Shown: in pieces, positions 34,205 to 41,903 of the stretch
Layout: each line of letters opens with the position of its first letter
Numbering within the stretch: the stretch's first letter is position 1
Source: DATKMS01 sp035541735
Lineage (GTDB): Bacteria; Desulfobacterota; Binatia; HRBIN30
Reading direction: 5' to 3'
Length of the DNA stretch: 43,225 bases
Assembly (NCBI GenBank): GCA_035541735.1
Contig: DATKMS010000002.1
Span: forward strand, 1 to 43,225
The notes under the pieces: generated by a model
What the model saw: the letters and a program-made list of their open reading frames with translations, nothing else
Told to the model about the DNA's origin: nothing
Databases searched by the model: none
Made by a program: the position numbers and the translations under genes

Positions 34205-35801
34205 TGCGACCCGTCTGGCTACCGAGAAGTTACCGAGGCATGCCAGCGCAGTCAACTTTCTTTTCCGTCTCCCGCTCCGTGTTGCGGTCGTGCTGGTTGC
34301 GTGGGCCTGCGTGGCGTGCAATTCGGCGCCGGCGACGCCGCCCGGTTATGTCGTGGTCGGGTTGGAGAACGGTCCGCTGACCCTCGACCCGCGCTTTGCG
34401 ACTGACGCCACCGCCGCACAGATCGGGGACCTGCTCTTTGACGGCCTCACGCGTGTGGACCGGCAATCGCGTCGCTTGCCACACCTGGCCGCGTCGTGGG
34501 ACACCCCGGACGATCGCACCTACGTGTTTCACTTGCAGCCAGGGTTCCGCTTCGCCGATGGCCAGCCGGTCACCGCCACCGACGTGCAGGCCACCTACGA
34601 CTCCGTGCGCGATGCCCGATCGCAATCGCCGAAGCGCCAAGCACTCGAGCCGATCGAGGCCGTCGACGTACTCGACCCACTGACCGTGCGCTTCCGTCTG
34701 CGCGAGCCGTTCGCACCGTTCATGGAAGAGACGGGTTTGGGCACGCTCTCCGCCCGGCAAATCGCGACGGCGCCGACGCGCCCCCTGGTGACGCCGCTCG
34801 GCTCCGGCCCGTTTCACCTCACTGAGTTCAGTCTTGATGAGCGCGTGGTTGCCGCACGCAACGACACCTACCCGCTCGGCCGCCCGCGCCTTGCGGGAGT
34901 GATCTTCAAAGTCGTTCCGGACGCCGTGACGCGCTTGCTCGAGCTGCGACGCGGCAGCTTGGATCTGGTGCAGAACGGCATCGAACCCGATGCCCTCGGT
35001 TGGGTGCGCCAACAGTCCGACCTGCTGGTCCTCACCAGCCCGGGCACCACCTTCCAGTACATTGGCATCAATCTGCAAGACTCACCGCTCAACGACGTGC
35101 GGGTCCGCCGCGCCATCGCCCATGGCATCGACCGTGACGCCATCGTCGCCACCATTCTGAAGGGACTGGCAACCGTCGCGACCGGCCTGCTCCCCCCAAC
35201 GCACTGGGCGTACAACCCGCACGTGACGACCTACGCTTACAATCCGAAACGCGCCAAGGTGCTGCTGGACCGTGCCGGCTATCCGGACCCGGATGGTGAT
35301 GGCCCCAGGCCGCGGTTCCACTTGTCGTACAAGACGACCACGGTCGAACTCCGCCGCCGTATCGGCGAGGTGCTGCAGGAACAGCTGGCGCAGATCGGAA
35401 TCGCGCTCGACATCCGCAGCTACGAATGGGCCACCTTCTACAACGACATCCGCAAAGGCAACTTCCAGCTCTATTCGTTGGCCTGGGTGGGCATCGAGGA
35501 TCCCGACATCTATTTCCAGACCTGCCACTCCTCGCAGGTCCCACCGCTGGGCAACAACCGCGGTTACTTCCACGAGGACACGATCGATCAGCTCACCGAG
35601 GCGGCGCGGCACACGGCGGACGTCGACGAGCGGCGCCGCCTCTATGCCGAAGTGCAGCGGCGCGTCGCTCAGCTGTTGCCGGTGATTCCGCTGTGGTGGA
35701 CGACAAACGTCGCCGTCATGAACCGCCGGCTGCAGGGATACGAGATTCACCCGAACGCCAGTTATGTGTCGCTGCGCACGGCGTGGATTGAGGAACGCTG
35801 A
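34179..35801 (+). CDS. Peptide/oligopeptide ABC transporter substrate-binding lipoprotein
   Basis: This is a family-5 solute-binding protein with the signatures LTLDPRFATDATAAQIGDLL, FHLQPGFRFADGQPVTATDV and FQYIGINLQDSPLNDVRVRR. A lipoprotein-type signal ends VAWACVAC-NSAP. No clear ATG exists; GTG 34179 gives 540 residues but would overlap the divergent transglycosylase start by 26 bp, and GTG 34290 would leave too short a signal. The start is therefore uncertain. It binds peptides or similar cargo in the periplasm for the permeases encoded downstream. Confidence 0.87.
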   Translation: MFPFPLPCIATRLATEKLPRHASAVNFLFRLPLRVAVVLVAWACVACNSAPATPPGYVVVGLENGPLTLDPRFATDATAAQIGDLLFDGLTRVDRQSRRLPHLAASWDTPDDRTYVFHLQPGFRFADGQPVTATDVQATYDSVRDARSQSPKRQALEPIEAVDVLDPLTVRFRLREPFAPFMEETGLGTLSARQIATAPTRPLVTPLGSGPFHLTEFSLDERVVAARNDTYPLGRPRLAGVIFKVVPDAVTRLLELRRGSLDLVQNGIEPDALGWVRQQSDLLVLTSPGTTFQYIGINLQDSPLNDVRVRRAIAHGIDRDAIVATILKGLATVATGLLPPTHWAYNPHVTTYAYNPKRAKVLLDRAGYPDPDGDGPRPRFHLSYKTTTVELRRRIGEVLQEQLAQIGIALDIRSYEWATFYNDIRKGNFQLYSLAWVGIEDPDIYFQTCHSSQVPPLGNNRGYFHEDTIDQLTEAARHTADVDERRRLYAEVQRRVAQLLPVIPLWWTTNVAVMNRRLQGYEIHPNASYVSLRTAWIEER

Positions 35802-35808
35802 TGCGATC

Positions 35809-35848
35809 ACGTGGGAACGTGAGAGCGTGCAAGAGTGGGAGCGTACAG
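35809..35848 (+). repeat. Degenerate octamer array between binding protein and permease
   Basis: Five 8-bp units lie head to tail: ACGTGGGA, ACGTGAGA, GCGTGCAA, GAGTGGGA and GCGTACAG, starting 7 bp after the stop codon and ending 2 bp before the next ATG. The fourth and fifth units supply GGGAG, the only ribosome-binding site for the permease gene. Confidence 0.65.
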
Positions 35849-35850
35849 GC

Positions 35851-36780
35851 ATGGTGATGCGTCGCTACCTGCTCTCCCGACTCTTCCTGGCCGTGCCCAC
35901 CGTCTTCGGCGTCGTCACCTTGGTCTTCCTGCTGATCCACCTGGTTCCCGGGGATCCCGTCGACGTGATGCTCGGCGAGACAGCGCGTGCGGCCGACAAG
36001 GTGCGCCTGCGCCACCAGCTCGGCCTCGACCGCCCGCTGCCGATCCAGTACGCCCGCTACCTGCGGCGCCTGGCGCGAGCCGACCTTGGACGGTCCCTGC
36101 ACAGCGGCCGACCGGTCCGCCGCATGATCGTGGCGCGCTATCCGGCGACGCTGGAGCTGGCCGCTGGCGCCCTGTTCTTCGCCGTGCTGCTCGCGGCGCC
36201 ACTTGGCATCGCCGCCGCGGCGCGCCCAAACTCGCTGCTGGACGCATTGTGTCGCGGCGGCGCGCTCGTCGGCGCTGCCCTGCCCAACTTCTGGTTGGGC
36301 CCGTTGCTGATTCTCATGTTCGCCATCGCGGTGGAGTGGGCGCCGGTGTCCGGACGTGACGGTCTCGCGCACCTGGTATTGCCCGCCCTCACGTTGGGGA
36401 TGGGAATGGCAGCTGTGCTGATCCGCATGTTGCGGGCCACCCTGCTGGAGCGGCTCGGTGACGACTACATCCGCACGGCCCGGGCCAAGGGTGCCAGCGA
36501 GCCCCGGGTGGTGCTCACACACGCGTTGCGCAATGCGGTGCTGCCCGTAGTAACCGTGCTGGGTCTGCAAGCCGGTGGCTTGCTGGCCGGCGCCATCATC
36601 ACCGAGACGGTCTTCGCCTGGCCGGGGATCGGCCGTCTCACGCTGCTGGCGATTCAAACGCGTGACTACCCACTCGTGCAGGGGTGTATGCTGGTGATCG
36701 CACTGACCTACGTGCTCATCAATCTGTGCACCGACCTGCTGTACGGCGCCATCGATCCACGGCTGCGGACGCGCCAATGA
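35851..36780 (+). CDS. dppB: Peptide ABC transporter permease DppB/OppB
   Basis: ATG 35851 gives 309 residues (ATG 35857 is next in frame). Six membrane helices are predicted from the hydrophobic stretches. The opening LSRLFLAVPTVFGVVTLVFLL, LVPGDPVDVMLGETA and the EAA loop (RTARAKGASEPRVVLTHALRNAVLPVV) define the DppB/OppB family. Its stop overlaps the next start (ATGA). Confidence 0.93.
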   Translation: MVMRRYLLSRLFLAVPTVFGVVTLVFLLIHLVPGDPVDVMLGETARAADKVRLRHQLGLDRPLPIQYARYLRRLARADLGRSLHSGRPVRRMIVARYPATLELAAGALFFAVLLAAPLGIAAAARPNSLLDALCRGGALVGAALPNFWLGPLLILMFAIAVEWAPVSGRDGLAHLVLPALTLGMGMAAVLIRMLRATLLERLGDDYIRTARAKGASEPRVVLTHALRNAVLPVVTVLGLQAGGLLAGAIITETVFAWPGIGRLTLLAIQTRDYPLVQGCMLVIALTYVLINLCTDLLYGAIDPRLRTRQ

Positions 36781-37598
36781 GATCGGTCTTCGCGAACCGT
36801 CAAGTCAGCGCCGGGCTCGCCGTCGTTGTTCTGTTCACCGCCGTCGCCCTGTTCGCCCCCGGCCTGGCACCGCAGAGTCCGGCGACGCAAAACCTGAGCG
36901 AGGATCTGCAGCCGCCGCGCTCCGAGCATCTTTTCGGGCAGGACAAGCTCGGCCGCGACCTGTTGAGTCGCGTCATCTACGGAGCGCGCGTCTCGCTGCT
37001 CGTCGGCGTCACGGTGGCCGGCCTTTCCGCGGCCATCGGCCTGGTCATCGGCGGCATCGCCGGATACGCGGGTGGGCGTATCGACACCCTGCTCATGCGC
37101 GTCATCGACATCTTGCTCGCCTTTCCCGGTATTCTCCTCGCCATCGGATTGTCTGCCGTGCTCGGTCCGTCGTTACGCAACGTGTTGCTGGCGCTGTGCG
37201 CCATTGGCTGGACAGGCTACGCTCGTCTGGTGCGTGCCGAGGTGTTGTCGTGGCGTGAGCGCGAGTTCGTCAATGCCGCCGTGGCCCTCGGTGCAGCGCC
37301 GCTGCGGGTGCTCGGCCGCCACATCGTGCCGCAACTGCTGACGCCCCTCGTCGTCCAGATCACCTTCGGCATGGCTGCGGCAATCGTCGCGGAGGCCAGC
37401 TTGAGCTTCCTCGGCCTCGGCGTGCAGCCACCGACGCCGTCGTGGGGTGCGATGATCAACGAAGGCCGCTCGTTTCTCCTCGTGGCACCGCACGTGGCCC
37501 TGTTCCCAGGGCTGGCCATCACGCTCACCGTACTCGGCTTCACGCTGCTCGGCGACGGCCTGCGGGACGTGTTGGACGTTAGGGGCAGTGACCAGTAA
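36777..37598 (+). CDS. dppC: Peptide ABC transporter permease DppC/OppC
   Basis: ATG 36777 overlaps the dppB stop and gives 273 residues. Features are the OppC_N segment, HLFGQDKLGRDLLSRVIYGAR, and the EAA loop (NAAVALGAAPLRVLGRHIVPQL) followed by EASLSFLGLGVQPPTPSWG, the classical DppC signature. The last codons, coding S-D-Q-stop, are already part of a heptamer array. The two ATP-binding subunits normally encoded next (dppD, dppF) are missing. Confidence 0.93.
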   Translation: MRSVFANRQVSAGLAVVVLFTAVALFAPGLAPQSPATQNLSEDLQPPRSEHLFGQDKLGRDLLSRVIYGARVSLLVGVTVAGLSAAIGLVIGGIAGYAGGRIDTLLMRVIDILLAFPGILLAIGLSAVLGPSLRNVLLALCAIGWTGYARLVRAEVLSWREREFVNAAVALGAAPLRVLGRHIVPQLLTPLVVQITFGMAAAIVAEASLSFLGLGVQPPTPSWGAMINEGRSFLLVAPHVALFPGLAITLTVLGFTLLGDGLRDVLDVRGSDQ

Positions 37599-37621
37599 CC
37601 AGTGACGAGTGGTCAGTGAAC
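37587..37621 (+). repeat. Degenerate heptamer array across the dppC stop
   Basis: Five exact 7-bp steps: AGTGACC, AGTAACC, AGTGACG, AGTGGTC, AGTGAAC. The first unit and a half encode the last residues and the TAA stop of dppC, so the array either created or replaced the gene end. Confidence 0.7.
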
Positions 37622-38019
37622 GGCTGGAAGACCTGAGCACAGACCTCCGCCGGCACCGGTCAGCAGTGTTGCAGCTGCGTCCTTGGGTGCGCGGTCTGAA
37701 CGCGCTATGGTGTCGCCATGCGCGCACTGACTCTCGATCGCAAGATACGTGATGTTCTCCCTCCGCACGGCACGACGGAGCGGAGTGCGGAGGAAGTCTG
37801 CTGCCGCGTGCGCACTTGCCAACCCGCGCACTGCACCGCGACGCCGTACCCTCGCAAGCCGCTGCCACAGGCGGTGCGCTTGTGCATCCCTCAGCGTAGT
37901 TTCCAGCGGCACGATGGCTGCCACCCGGCGCGACCCGCACTTGAGAACGACTCGCTCACGCCGAACCGCCGCATCGACGAGTTCACTAAGGTGATCCTTC
38001 GCCCGCAGGAATTCTCCTT
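37599..38019. other. Intergenic stretch without a convincing gene
   Basis: After the array, 400 bp carry only short, conflicting readings on both strands, including one on plus from ATG 37718 (MRALTLDRKIRDVLPP) that loses protein-like character after about 20 codons. The opening resembles the N-terminus of some zinc alcohol dehydrogenases, so a decayed gene start is possible. I see no RNA gene. Confidence 0.35.
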
Positions 38020-38472
38020 GTGATATTGTTTCCCCACCTGGGAAGCGCAGCCCCTAGCGCCGAGCAAGACGTCACCGCGCTGGTGAAGCGCGAGACCGAC
38101 CTCGACGAGAGAATTGCAGCCGCATGCCAACAGCACTGCCAAGGGAACCGTCGCGAAGGCAAATTGAAGCGGGTAACTGTCATGCGATCCGGACCCAACT
38201 GTTTCACAGTACGTGCCGACGCGACCCTCGTAAATCGGCAGTATCAGAATCCCCCCAGAGTCTTCGGTCATAGGGTCGGCGGCGGTGTCCGGCTCTACAG
38301 CTACACGATCGACGTCGAGGCGTACGGAACGTTGGATGATCGAACGTGCGATCTACGGATAGAGAGGATCCACGTAACGAATGATCAACTAGGCCTTGGC
38401 CGCCTGGCCAAACGTGAAGAAGGCAAAGTGCACCGCGTCAAGAACTGCCGCCGTTTTCTTGCTGGCGTATAG
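38020..38472 (+). CDS. Unknown protein (150 aa) on AT-richer DNA
   Basis: GTG 38020 follows AGGA at usable spacing. The product has an acidic helical N-terminal part, VTVMRSGPNCFTV, a Gly/Tyr-rich segment (GGGVRLYSYTIDVEAYG) and a C-terminal basic part with CDLRIERIHVTN and three Cys in all. The beta-rich composition suggests an exported or envelope protein, but the N-terminus is not a clear signal peptide. The DNA is visibly poorer in GC than the flanking operons, suggesting recent acquisition. Confidence 0.5.
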   Translation: MILFPHLGSAAPSAEQDVTALVKRETDLDERIAAACQQHCQGNRREGKLKRVTVMRSGPNCFTVRADATLVNRQYQNPPRVFGHRVGGGVRLYSYTIDVEAYGTLDDRTCDLRIERIHVTNDQLGLGRLAKREEGKVHRVKNCRRFLAGV

Positions 38473-38705
38473 AGAAAAGGCGGGTGGCGTTCGTGACCTC
38501 ATCGCCGCAGCGAGTGCCCTTTCGGATATTCCTGGCATCCGTCCGCCGAACTGTGCCAGGAGCGTTCTCGGTTCCCTGACATTATCAGTGCCGTCAATGC
38601 CCGGCCCGACTCACCTGGTATTACCATCGGACTCTCGAATGCCTCAAAGGAATCTGGCACTCGCCGGAATGGCCGCACCCCGAGGTCTATGAGGCGTTCC
38701 GTAAC

Positions 38706-39200
38706 GTGGTGCCCCGATTCGCCATCCCAGCGCGGCTCCGAGACCAATTTCCTGGAGGTAGGCTATCGACCGCCCTGACTGTTGCGACCCTTGTCTTCGT
38801 TTTTCTGGCGCCAGTTGCCGCTCAGTACGACTGCTTGTTCGAGGAACTTTTGGTCTGGGAGTACACAGTGAGTCACGACTTCGATCTCGATTCCGCGGGC
38901 CGGGCAATCAGCAGGTACGTCGATCGTGAGCGGAGTCGTTGGCCGTTTGGGCTGCAGGACGAAGCCGTCCAAGTAAGGCACAAGGATCGCGACGCCCGCA
39001 CGATTTATGTGCATGCCCAAGGTCAGTTCGCGAAGAACAGGGAACTTACCCCGAGCCAAGCATTTCGCCGCAATCTTGGTCCGGAGGTATTCCTGCCGTG
39101 GCAGCCCTGGCTGTATCTGGTCATGATGGTCCTGAGCTTTGCCGGCGGTGTCTGGACATTCTTGAGACTCATTCGGCTTCCAAGTGAGTTTCGTACTTAG
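38706..39200 (+). CDS. Unknown two-helix membrane protein, probably 5'-truncated
   Basis: From GTG 38706 the reading gives 164 residues with membrane helices at about 21-38 (STALTVATLVFVFLAPVAA) and 137-157 (LYLVMMVLSFAGGVWTFL) around a hydrophilic loop. The frame is open 42 codons further 5' to a TGA at 38577. That part reads protein-like, with a CRQC pair and WHSPEWPHPEVYEAFRNVV, yet has no start codon. So the gene may have lost its start, or begin at the GTG. No family recognised. Confidence 0.5.
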   Translation: MVPRFAIPARLRDQFPGGRLSTALTVATLVFVFLAPVAAQYDCLFEELLVWEYTVSHDFDLDSAGRAISRYVDRERSRWPFGLQDEAVQVRHKDRDARTIYVHAQGQFAKNRELTPSQAFRRNLGPEVFLPWQPWLYLVMMVLSFAGGVWTFLRLIRLPSEFRT

Positions 39201-39354
39201 CGTGCTTCGCAACCGCAGGGCTCGACGTTCGGCCTCACGCTGTCGCGCTTGTGGTAGCGCACACCGTGGCGACGCTGTGTCTCTTCAGATCCTTTTTCGC
39301 TGAGGTTGAACCGTTCACCTCGAGAACCGAACCAGCATGCCGCCGGTTTGTTGG

Positions 39355-39490
39355 GCCAGTGAACCACGCCCTCCGTTACGGCCTCTCCTTCGTCGAAGAA
39401 GGCCTGCAAGCCTACGAGCAACATTACCGTGACCGTGCGCAATCCCTGCGGCGCCTCCAGGCTGCCGCCCGCAAATTTCGGCCTCACCCT
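39355..39490 (+). pseudogene. Possible transposase C-terminal remnant
   Basis: Within 39201-39728, which has no intact gene, the plus strand codes for a tail of the form LRYGLSFVEEGLQAYEQHYR followed by RDRAQSLRRLQAAARKF. This resembles the common Y-(V/E)-x-G-x-x-x-YE-x-x-YR-x-R ending of several transposase groups. The upstream part is not recognisable and no start is clear. Low confidence. Confidence 0.25.
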
Positions 39491-39513
39491 TACCCCACTC
39501 GCGCATGTCGCGT

Positions 39514-39560
39514 AACGGTTCATGGGCAGTAGGCGCCCGTTCTTGGCGCCGTATCGAGGA
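39514..39560 (+). repeat. REP hairpin copy A
   Basis: The core is AACGGTTCAT, then GCAGTA, stem GGCGCC, loop CGTTCTT, stem GGCGCC, then GTATCGAGG. It is the first of two direct copies 66 bp apart. Confidence 0.6.
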
Positions 39561-39579
39561 CTCGCAGCCTGCCAGGAAT

Positions 39580-39630
39580 GAACGGTTCATTGGGAGTAGC
39601 CACTCTCTTTTGGCGGCGTATCGAGGGGCG
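39580..39630 (+). repeat. REP hairpin copy B
   Basis: Same layout as copy A: GAACGGTTCATTGGGAGTA, stem GCCA, pyrimidine loop, stem TGGC, then GGCGTATCGAGGGG. The stem sequence differs from copy A while the flanks are kept. Confidence 0.6.
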
Positions 39631-39728
39631 CATCTGTTTACCGATAGTCCCGTTTGCGGGAACGATATTGTGAGCGCTCAGCCCCGGTGGCCAAGCTCGG
39701 AACAATGCGAACGGACGGTGGAGAGAAA

Positions 39729-39763
39729 TCGAGGTCGATGGGACGCGCGCCCATCGACCTCGA
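39729..39763 (-). terminator. Rho-independent terminator of the 234-aa gene
   Basis: A perfect 14-bp stem (TCGAGGTCGATGGG and its complement) encloses a 7-base loop. Read on the minus strand it begins 10 bp after the stop codon at 39774 and is followed by TTTCTCTCC. This is the strongest terminator in the window. Confidence 0.8.
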
Positions 39764-39773
39764 CGATTGACGC

Positions 39774-40478
39774 TCAGGCCGCATTCGTTGCTGGTGCAGG
39801 TGGGGCGGGTGGCGCCGGAGGCGTCTTGGCATTTTTCCTGGTGTTCGGACGCGTCAGGCGTCCGAACAGCGCCGTGTAGAGCCCTGGTGCCCCGTCATCG
39901 GCGGCCGCGCGGGCGCCGCGTTTGAGCGCCGCCAGGGCCGTGTTCCAGGTCTGCCCGATGGCGTCGCGCGTGTGTCGTGCGTCGCGCAGCGCGAGTTGCA
40001 GCTTCTCGATCGGGAGCAGCGCCGCCTCGACCGTGCGCGCCGCCGCGTCTGCCGCCTGGGCGGCCTCGAGTACCGCCTTGCTCACCATGTTGCTGCGCTG
40101 CACGGCACCGGTGAGCTGGTGCACCGCTTTGGCTTCCGGCGCCGCCTTCAATTTCTTGATGGCCCAGGGTGGTGCGCCACCGAAGGCCGCGAAGGGATTG
40201 CGCCGCGGTTGCCCGTCGGCCAACAGCGCCCGTGCCAAGGCTTCCACGGCGTCATCCTGCACCGCATCGCACCGACTCAGACGCGCCTGTCCTTTCACCA
40301 GCTGCGCTTCGGCCGTCTCGACGTTGCGTTGCGCCTCCGCGTAGCTCTGTTGCGCGCTGGCAAACGCGGTCAGGCGCGGCTTGACCAACTCGACGTCCAC
40401 CACCTGTGCGGCCGCCAGTACGACGGTTCCCGTTTCCAACCGGTTCCCCGGACTCATTCCAGCTTTCTTTGTCTCCAT
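39774..40478 (-). CDS. Unknown coiled-coil protein (234 aa)
   Basis: ATG 40478 is preceded by GGAGGAGAAA, a strong ribosome site, and the gene ends at its own terminator. The protein is nearly all helical: an N-terminal Lys/Gly/Thr-rich start, then Ala/Gln/Glu-rich heptads (SYAEAQRNVETAEAQLVKGQ, QAADAAARTVEAALLPIEKL), a central Gly/Pro/Phe linker (NPFAAFGGAPPW) and a Pro/Ala-rich tail. There is no signal peptide. The make-up recalls phasins or phage tail-fibre-like coiled coils, but I assign no family. Upstream lie a palindrome and a tandem-repeat array that may control it. Confidence 0.65.
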   Translation of the reverse strand: METKKAGMSPGNRLETGTVVLAAAQVVDVELVKPRLTAFASAQQSYAEAQRNVETAEAQLVKGQARLSRCDAVQDDAVEALARALLADGQPRRNPFAAFGGAPPWAIKKLKAAPEAKAVHQLTGAVQRSNMVSKAVLEAAQAADAAARTVEAALLPIEKLQLALRDARHTRDAIGQTWNTALAALKRGARAAADDGAPGLYTALFGRLTRPNTRKNAKTPPAPPAPPAPATNAA

Positions 40479-40717
40479 TTTCTCCTCCCTGATTTTTTCG
40501 ATGCTGCTTTTGTGCCCGTTGATGATCGATGTATCCCTTCGCCTCGACCCGCGAACCCGAGCGGGGGCGCCCGGGCCTGCCTTCGCTTTGGAACCACCCG
40601 ACAATGATCTCTGCGGTGCGACATGGCTGCGCCGCGTAGAACGCAGCTGCCGTGCCAAGGTGCGTGGCAAGACAAGCCCCAGCAAAAACAGGCGACCCCG
40701 GTGCGCGGCGAAAGTTG

Positions 40718-40738
40718 CCTGTACATTCAATGTACAGG
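40718..40738. promoter_or_regulatory. 21-bp perfect palindrome (candidate operator)
   Basis: Arms CCTGTACATT and AATGTACAGG flank a single C. A second, shorter palindrome GATGTACATC lies at 40752-40761, so the TGTACA core occurs three times in 40 bp. Odd-centred symmetry of this length is typical of dimeric repressor sites. It lies 240 bp upstream of the 234-aa gene and next to the 41-bp repeats. Confidence 0.55.
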
Positions 40739-40765
40739 CCCATGGGCAGCGGATGTACATCGTGG

Positions 40766-40970
40766 CGAGACCGCGGAGGGGTTCGGAGCGTTGCAGCATG
40801 CCGTTCCGAGACCGCCGACGCGTGCGGCGCCTGGCAACCCGCCGTGGCGAGACCGCCGCGGCGTGCGGAGCGCTGCAGCGCGCCATTGCGAGACCGCCGA
40901 CGTGTACGGCGCGTGGCAACCCGCCATCGCGAGACCGCCGAAGCGTGGGGCGCGTGGCAACCTGGATGCA
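40766..40970. repeat. Five 41-bp tandem repeats
   Basis: Units begin at 40766, 40807, 40848, 40889 and 40930, each opening CGAGACCGC. Units 1 and 3 share TTGCAGC/CTGCAGC-type middles, units 2, 4 and 5 share TGGCAAC, so the arrangement alternates with an 82-bp higher-order period. 41 is not a multiple of 3, so this is not a repeated protein. The rest of 40479-41109 shows no gene. Confidence 0.85.
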
Positions 40971-41016
40971 CGTGCGTAGGTGGCAGCGGAAGTTGGCGAG
41001 GCTACAACCGGCGACG

Positions 41017-41043
41017 CGGACCGGGTCCGGTAGAGGTTATAAC
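41017..41043 (+). promoter_or_regulatory. Palindrome plus -10-like box before the DUF4258/DUF2283 pair
   Basis: CGGACC-G-GGTCCG (41017-41029) is a perfect 13-bp palindrome, followed by TATAAC (41038-41043). The palindrome would sit between -35 and -10, where a repressor could block RNA polymerase. The first coding start is 67 bp downstream. Confidence 0.4.
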
Positions 41044-41109
41044 GGTATGTGCGACGGGAAGCGACTGGCAAACTGAGCACGTACTGAAAGGACGGACGGG
41101 AGGTTGACC

Positions 41110-41322
41110 ATGCAAGCTTTCAGGGTGGCAGTGACGGCCGCCCCGAGCAACGCCTGCCGGTCCGGCATGGACGCGACGTTCTGCGGTCCCGGGTTGCATG
41201 CGGGCGAGCCGCCCAAAGAGTACATCCTGCGCGTCCTCGTCGATGTGGACCGCAGTCCTGCAGAGCTGGTAACGGTGTACCGGACAAGCAAGGCGAGCAA
41301 GTATTGGCAGGAGGGAGTATGA
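41110..41322 (+). CDS. DUF4258-like small protein, N-terminus atypical
   Basis: ATG 41110 follows GGGAGG at six bases. Of 70 residues, the last 37 (from AGEPPKEYILRVLVDVD to YRTSKASKYWQEGV) match the C-terminal strands of DUF4258-like proteins, which end in ITVYxxxKxxKYW. The first 33 residues lack the family's His/Arg-containing helix, so an old frameshift or truncation is likely. Stop overlaps the next start (ATGA), implying coupling. Confidence 0.5.
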   Translation: MQAFRVAVTAAPSNACRSGMDATFCGPGLHAGEPPKEYILRVLVDVDRSPAELVTVYRTSKASKYWQEGV

Positions 41323-41519
41323 AGGTTTCCTACGATCGTCGTACTGACACGTTGAGTGTGATCCTTCGGGACGATGCCGTGGTCGCGGAGAGCGACGAGG
41401 ACAAGCCCGGCATCATTCTCGACTACGATCAAGACGGGAACCTCGTGTCGCTGGAGATTCTGGACGCCTCGACGCGCGTGAGTGACGCGCGGAAGGTCGA
41501 CTTTCACGTTTCCGAATAG
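41319..41519 (+). CDS. DUF2283 domain protein (copy 1)
   Basis: The 66-residue product MKVSYDRRTDTLSVILRDD...SLEILDAS is a whole DUF2283 domain: two beta hairpins with Y-D-xx-TDTL and G-x-LVSLEILDAS. GGAGGGAGT precedes the ATG. It is coupled to the DUF4258-like gene. Such pairs behave like small two-gene modules; toxin-antitoxin function is a hypothesis. Confidence 0.85.
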   Translation: MKVSYDRRTDTLSVILRDDAVVAESDEDKPGIILDYDQDGNLVSLEILDASTRVSDARKVDFHVSE

Positions 41520-41780
41520 GGATCGACCCGGAGGTGGCGTCACTGCTCAGGCCCAGCGCGAGCATCGGAAGGCCGAGGCCCCCGGCCTGGTTGCTGATGA
41601 GCGGCAAGGCAGTCCAGCTATGGCCGAGACACGGTGTGAAGATCTGGTACGAGGCCGAAGGTGACTACCTCGAAGTGATCTTCGACCAGAAGCCCGCTTA
41701 CTTTTGCGAGACCGCCAATGACTAGTGTAGTGTCTCAGAAATACCTTTACAACGAGTCTAGTAACAGCAGTAACAGCCAG

Positions 41781-41827
41781 CCCCTCGATACGGCCCCTGA
41801 GAAGATGGCGTCTACTCGGGGTGAACG
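41781..41827 (-). repeat. REP hairpin copy D (inside the MITE)
   Basis: Minus-strand copy with CGTATCGAGGGG flank and CCCC/GGGG outer stem; it faces copy C, giving an inverted pair. Confidence 0.5.
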
Positions 41828-41860
41828 GAAAAGCTTCTGCAAGGTCTGCCCAAAACCGCT

Positions 41861-41903
41861 CGCCCTGAGTAGCCGCCCTCTCTTGGCGGCGTATCGAAGG
41901 GCG
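41861..41903 (+). repeat. REP hairpin copy C (inside the MITE)
   Basis: Outer stem CGCCCT / AGGGCG, inner stem GCCGCC, loop CTCTCTT, stem GGCGGC. This is the clearest two-stem copy of the family also seen at 39514 and 39580. Confidence 0.65.

Noticed and set aside
35716..36777. A 353-codon minus-strand reading opposite dppB
   Set aside because: dppB is certain from its EAA loop and membrane helices; the antisense product is Gln/Gly/Asp/Arg-rich.
40766..40970. CRISPR array
   Set aside because: The 41-bp units are contiguous and similar along their whole length, with no unique spacers of constant size and no cas genes.
40623..40979. A coding repeat protein in the 41-bp array
   Set aside because: The period is not a multiple of three, so the frame changes at each unit and no repeat protein is possible.
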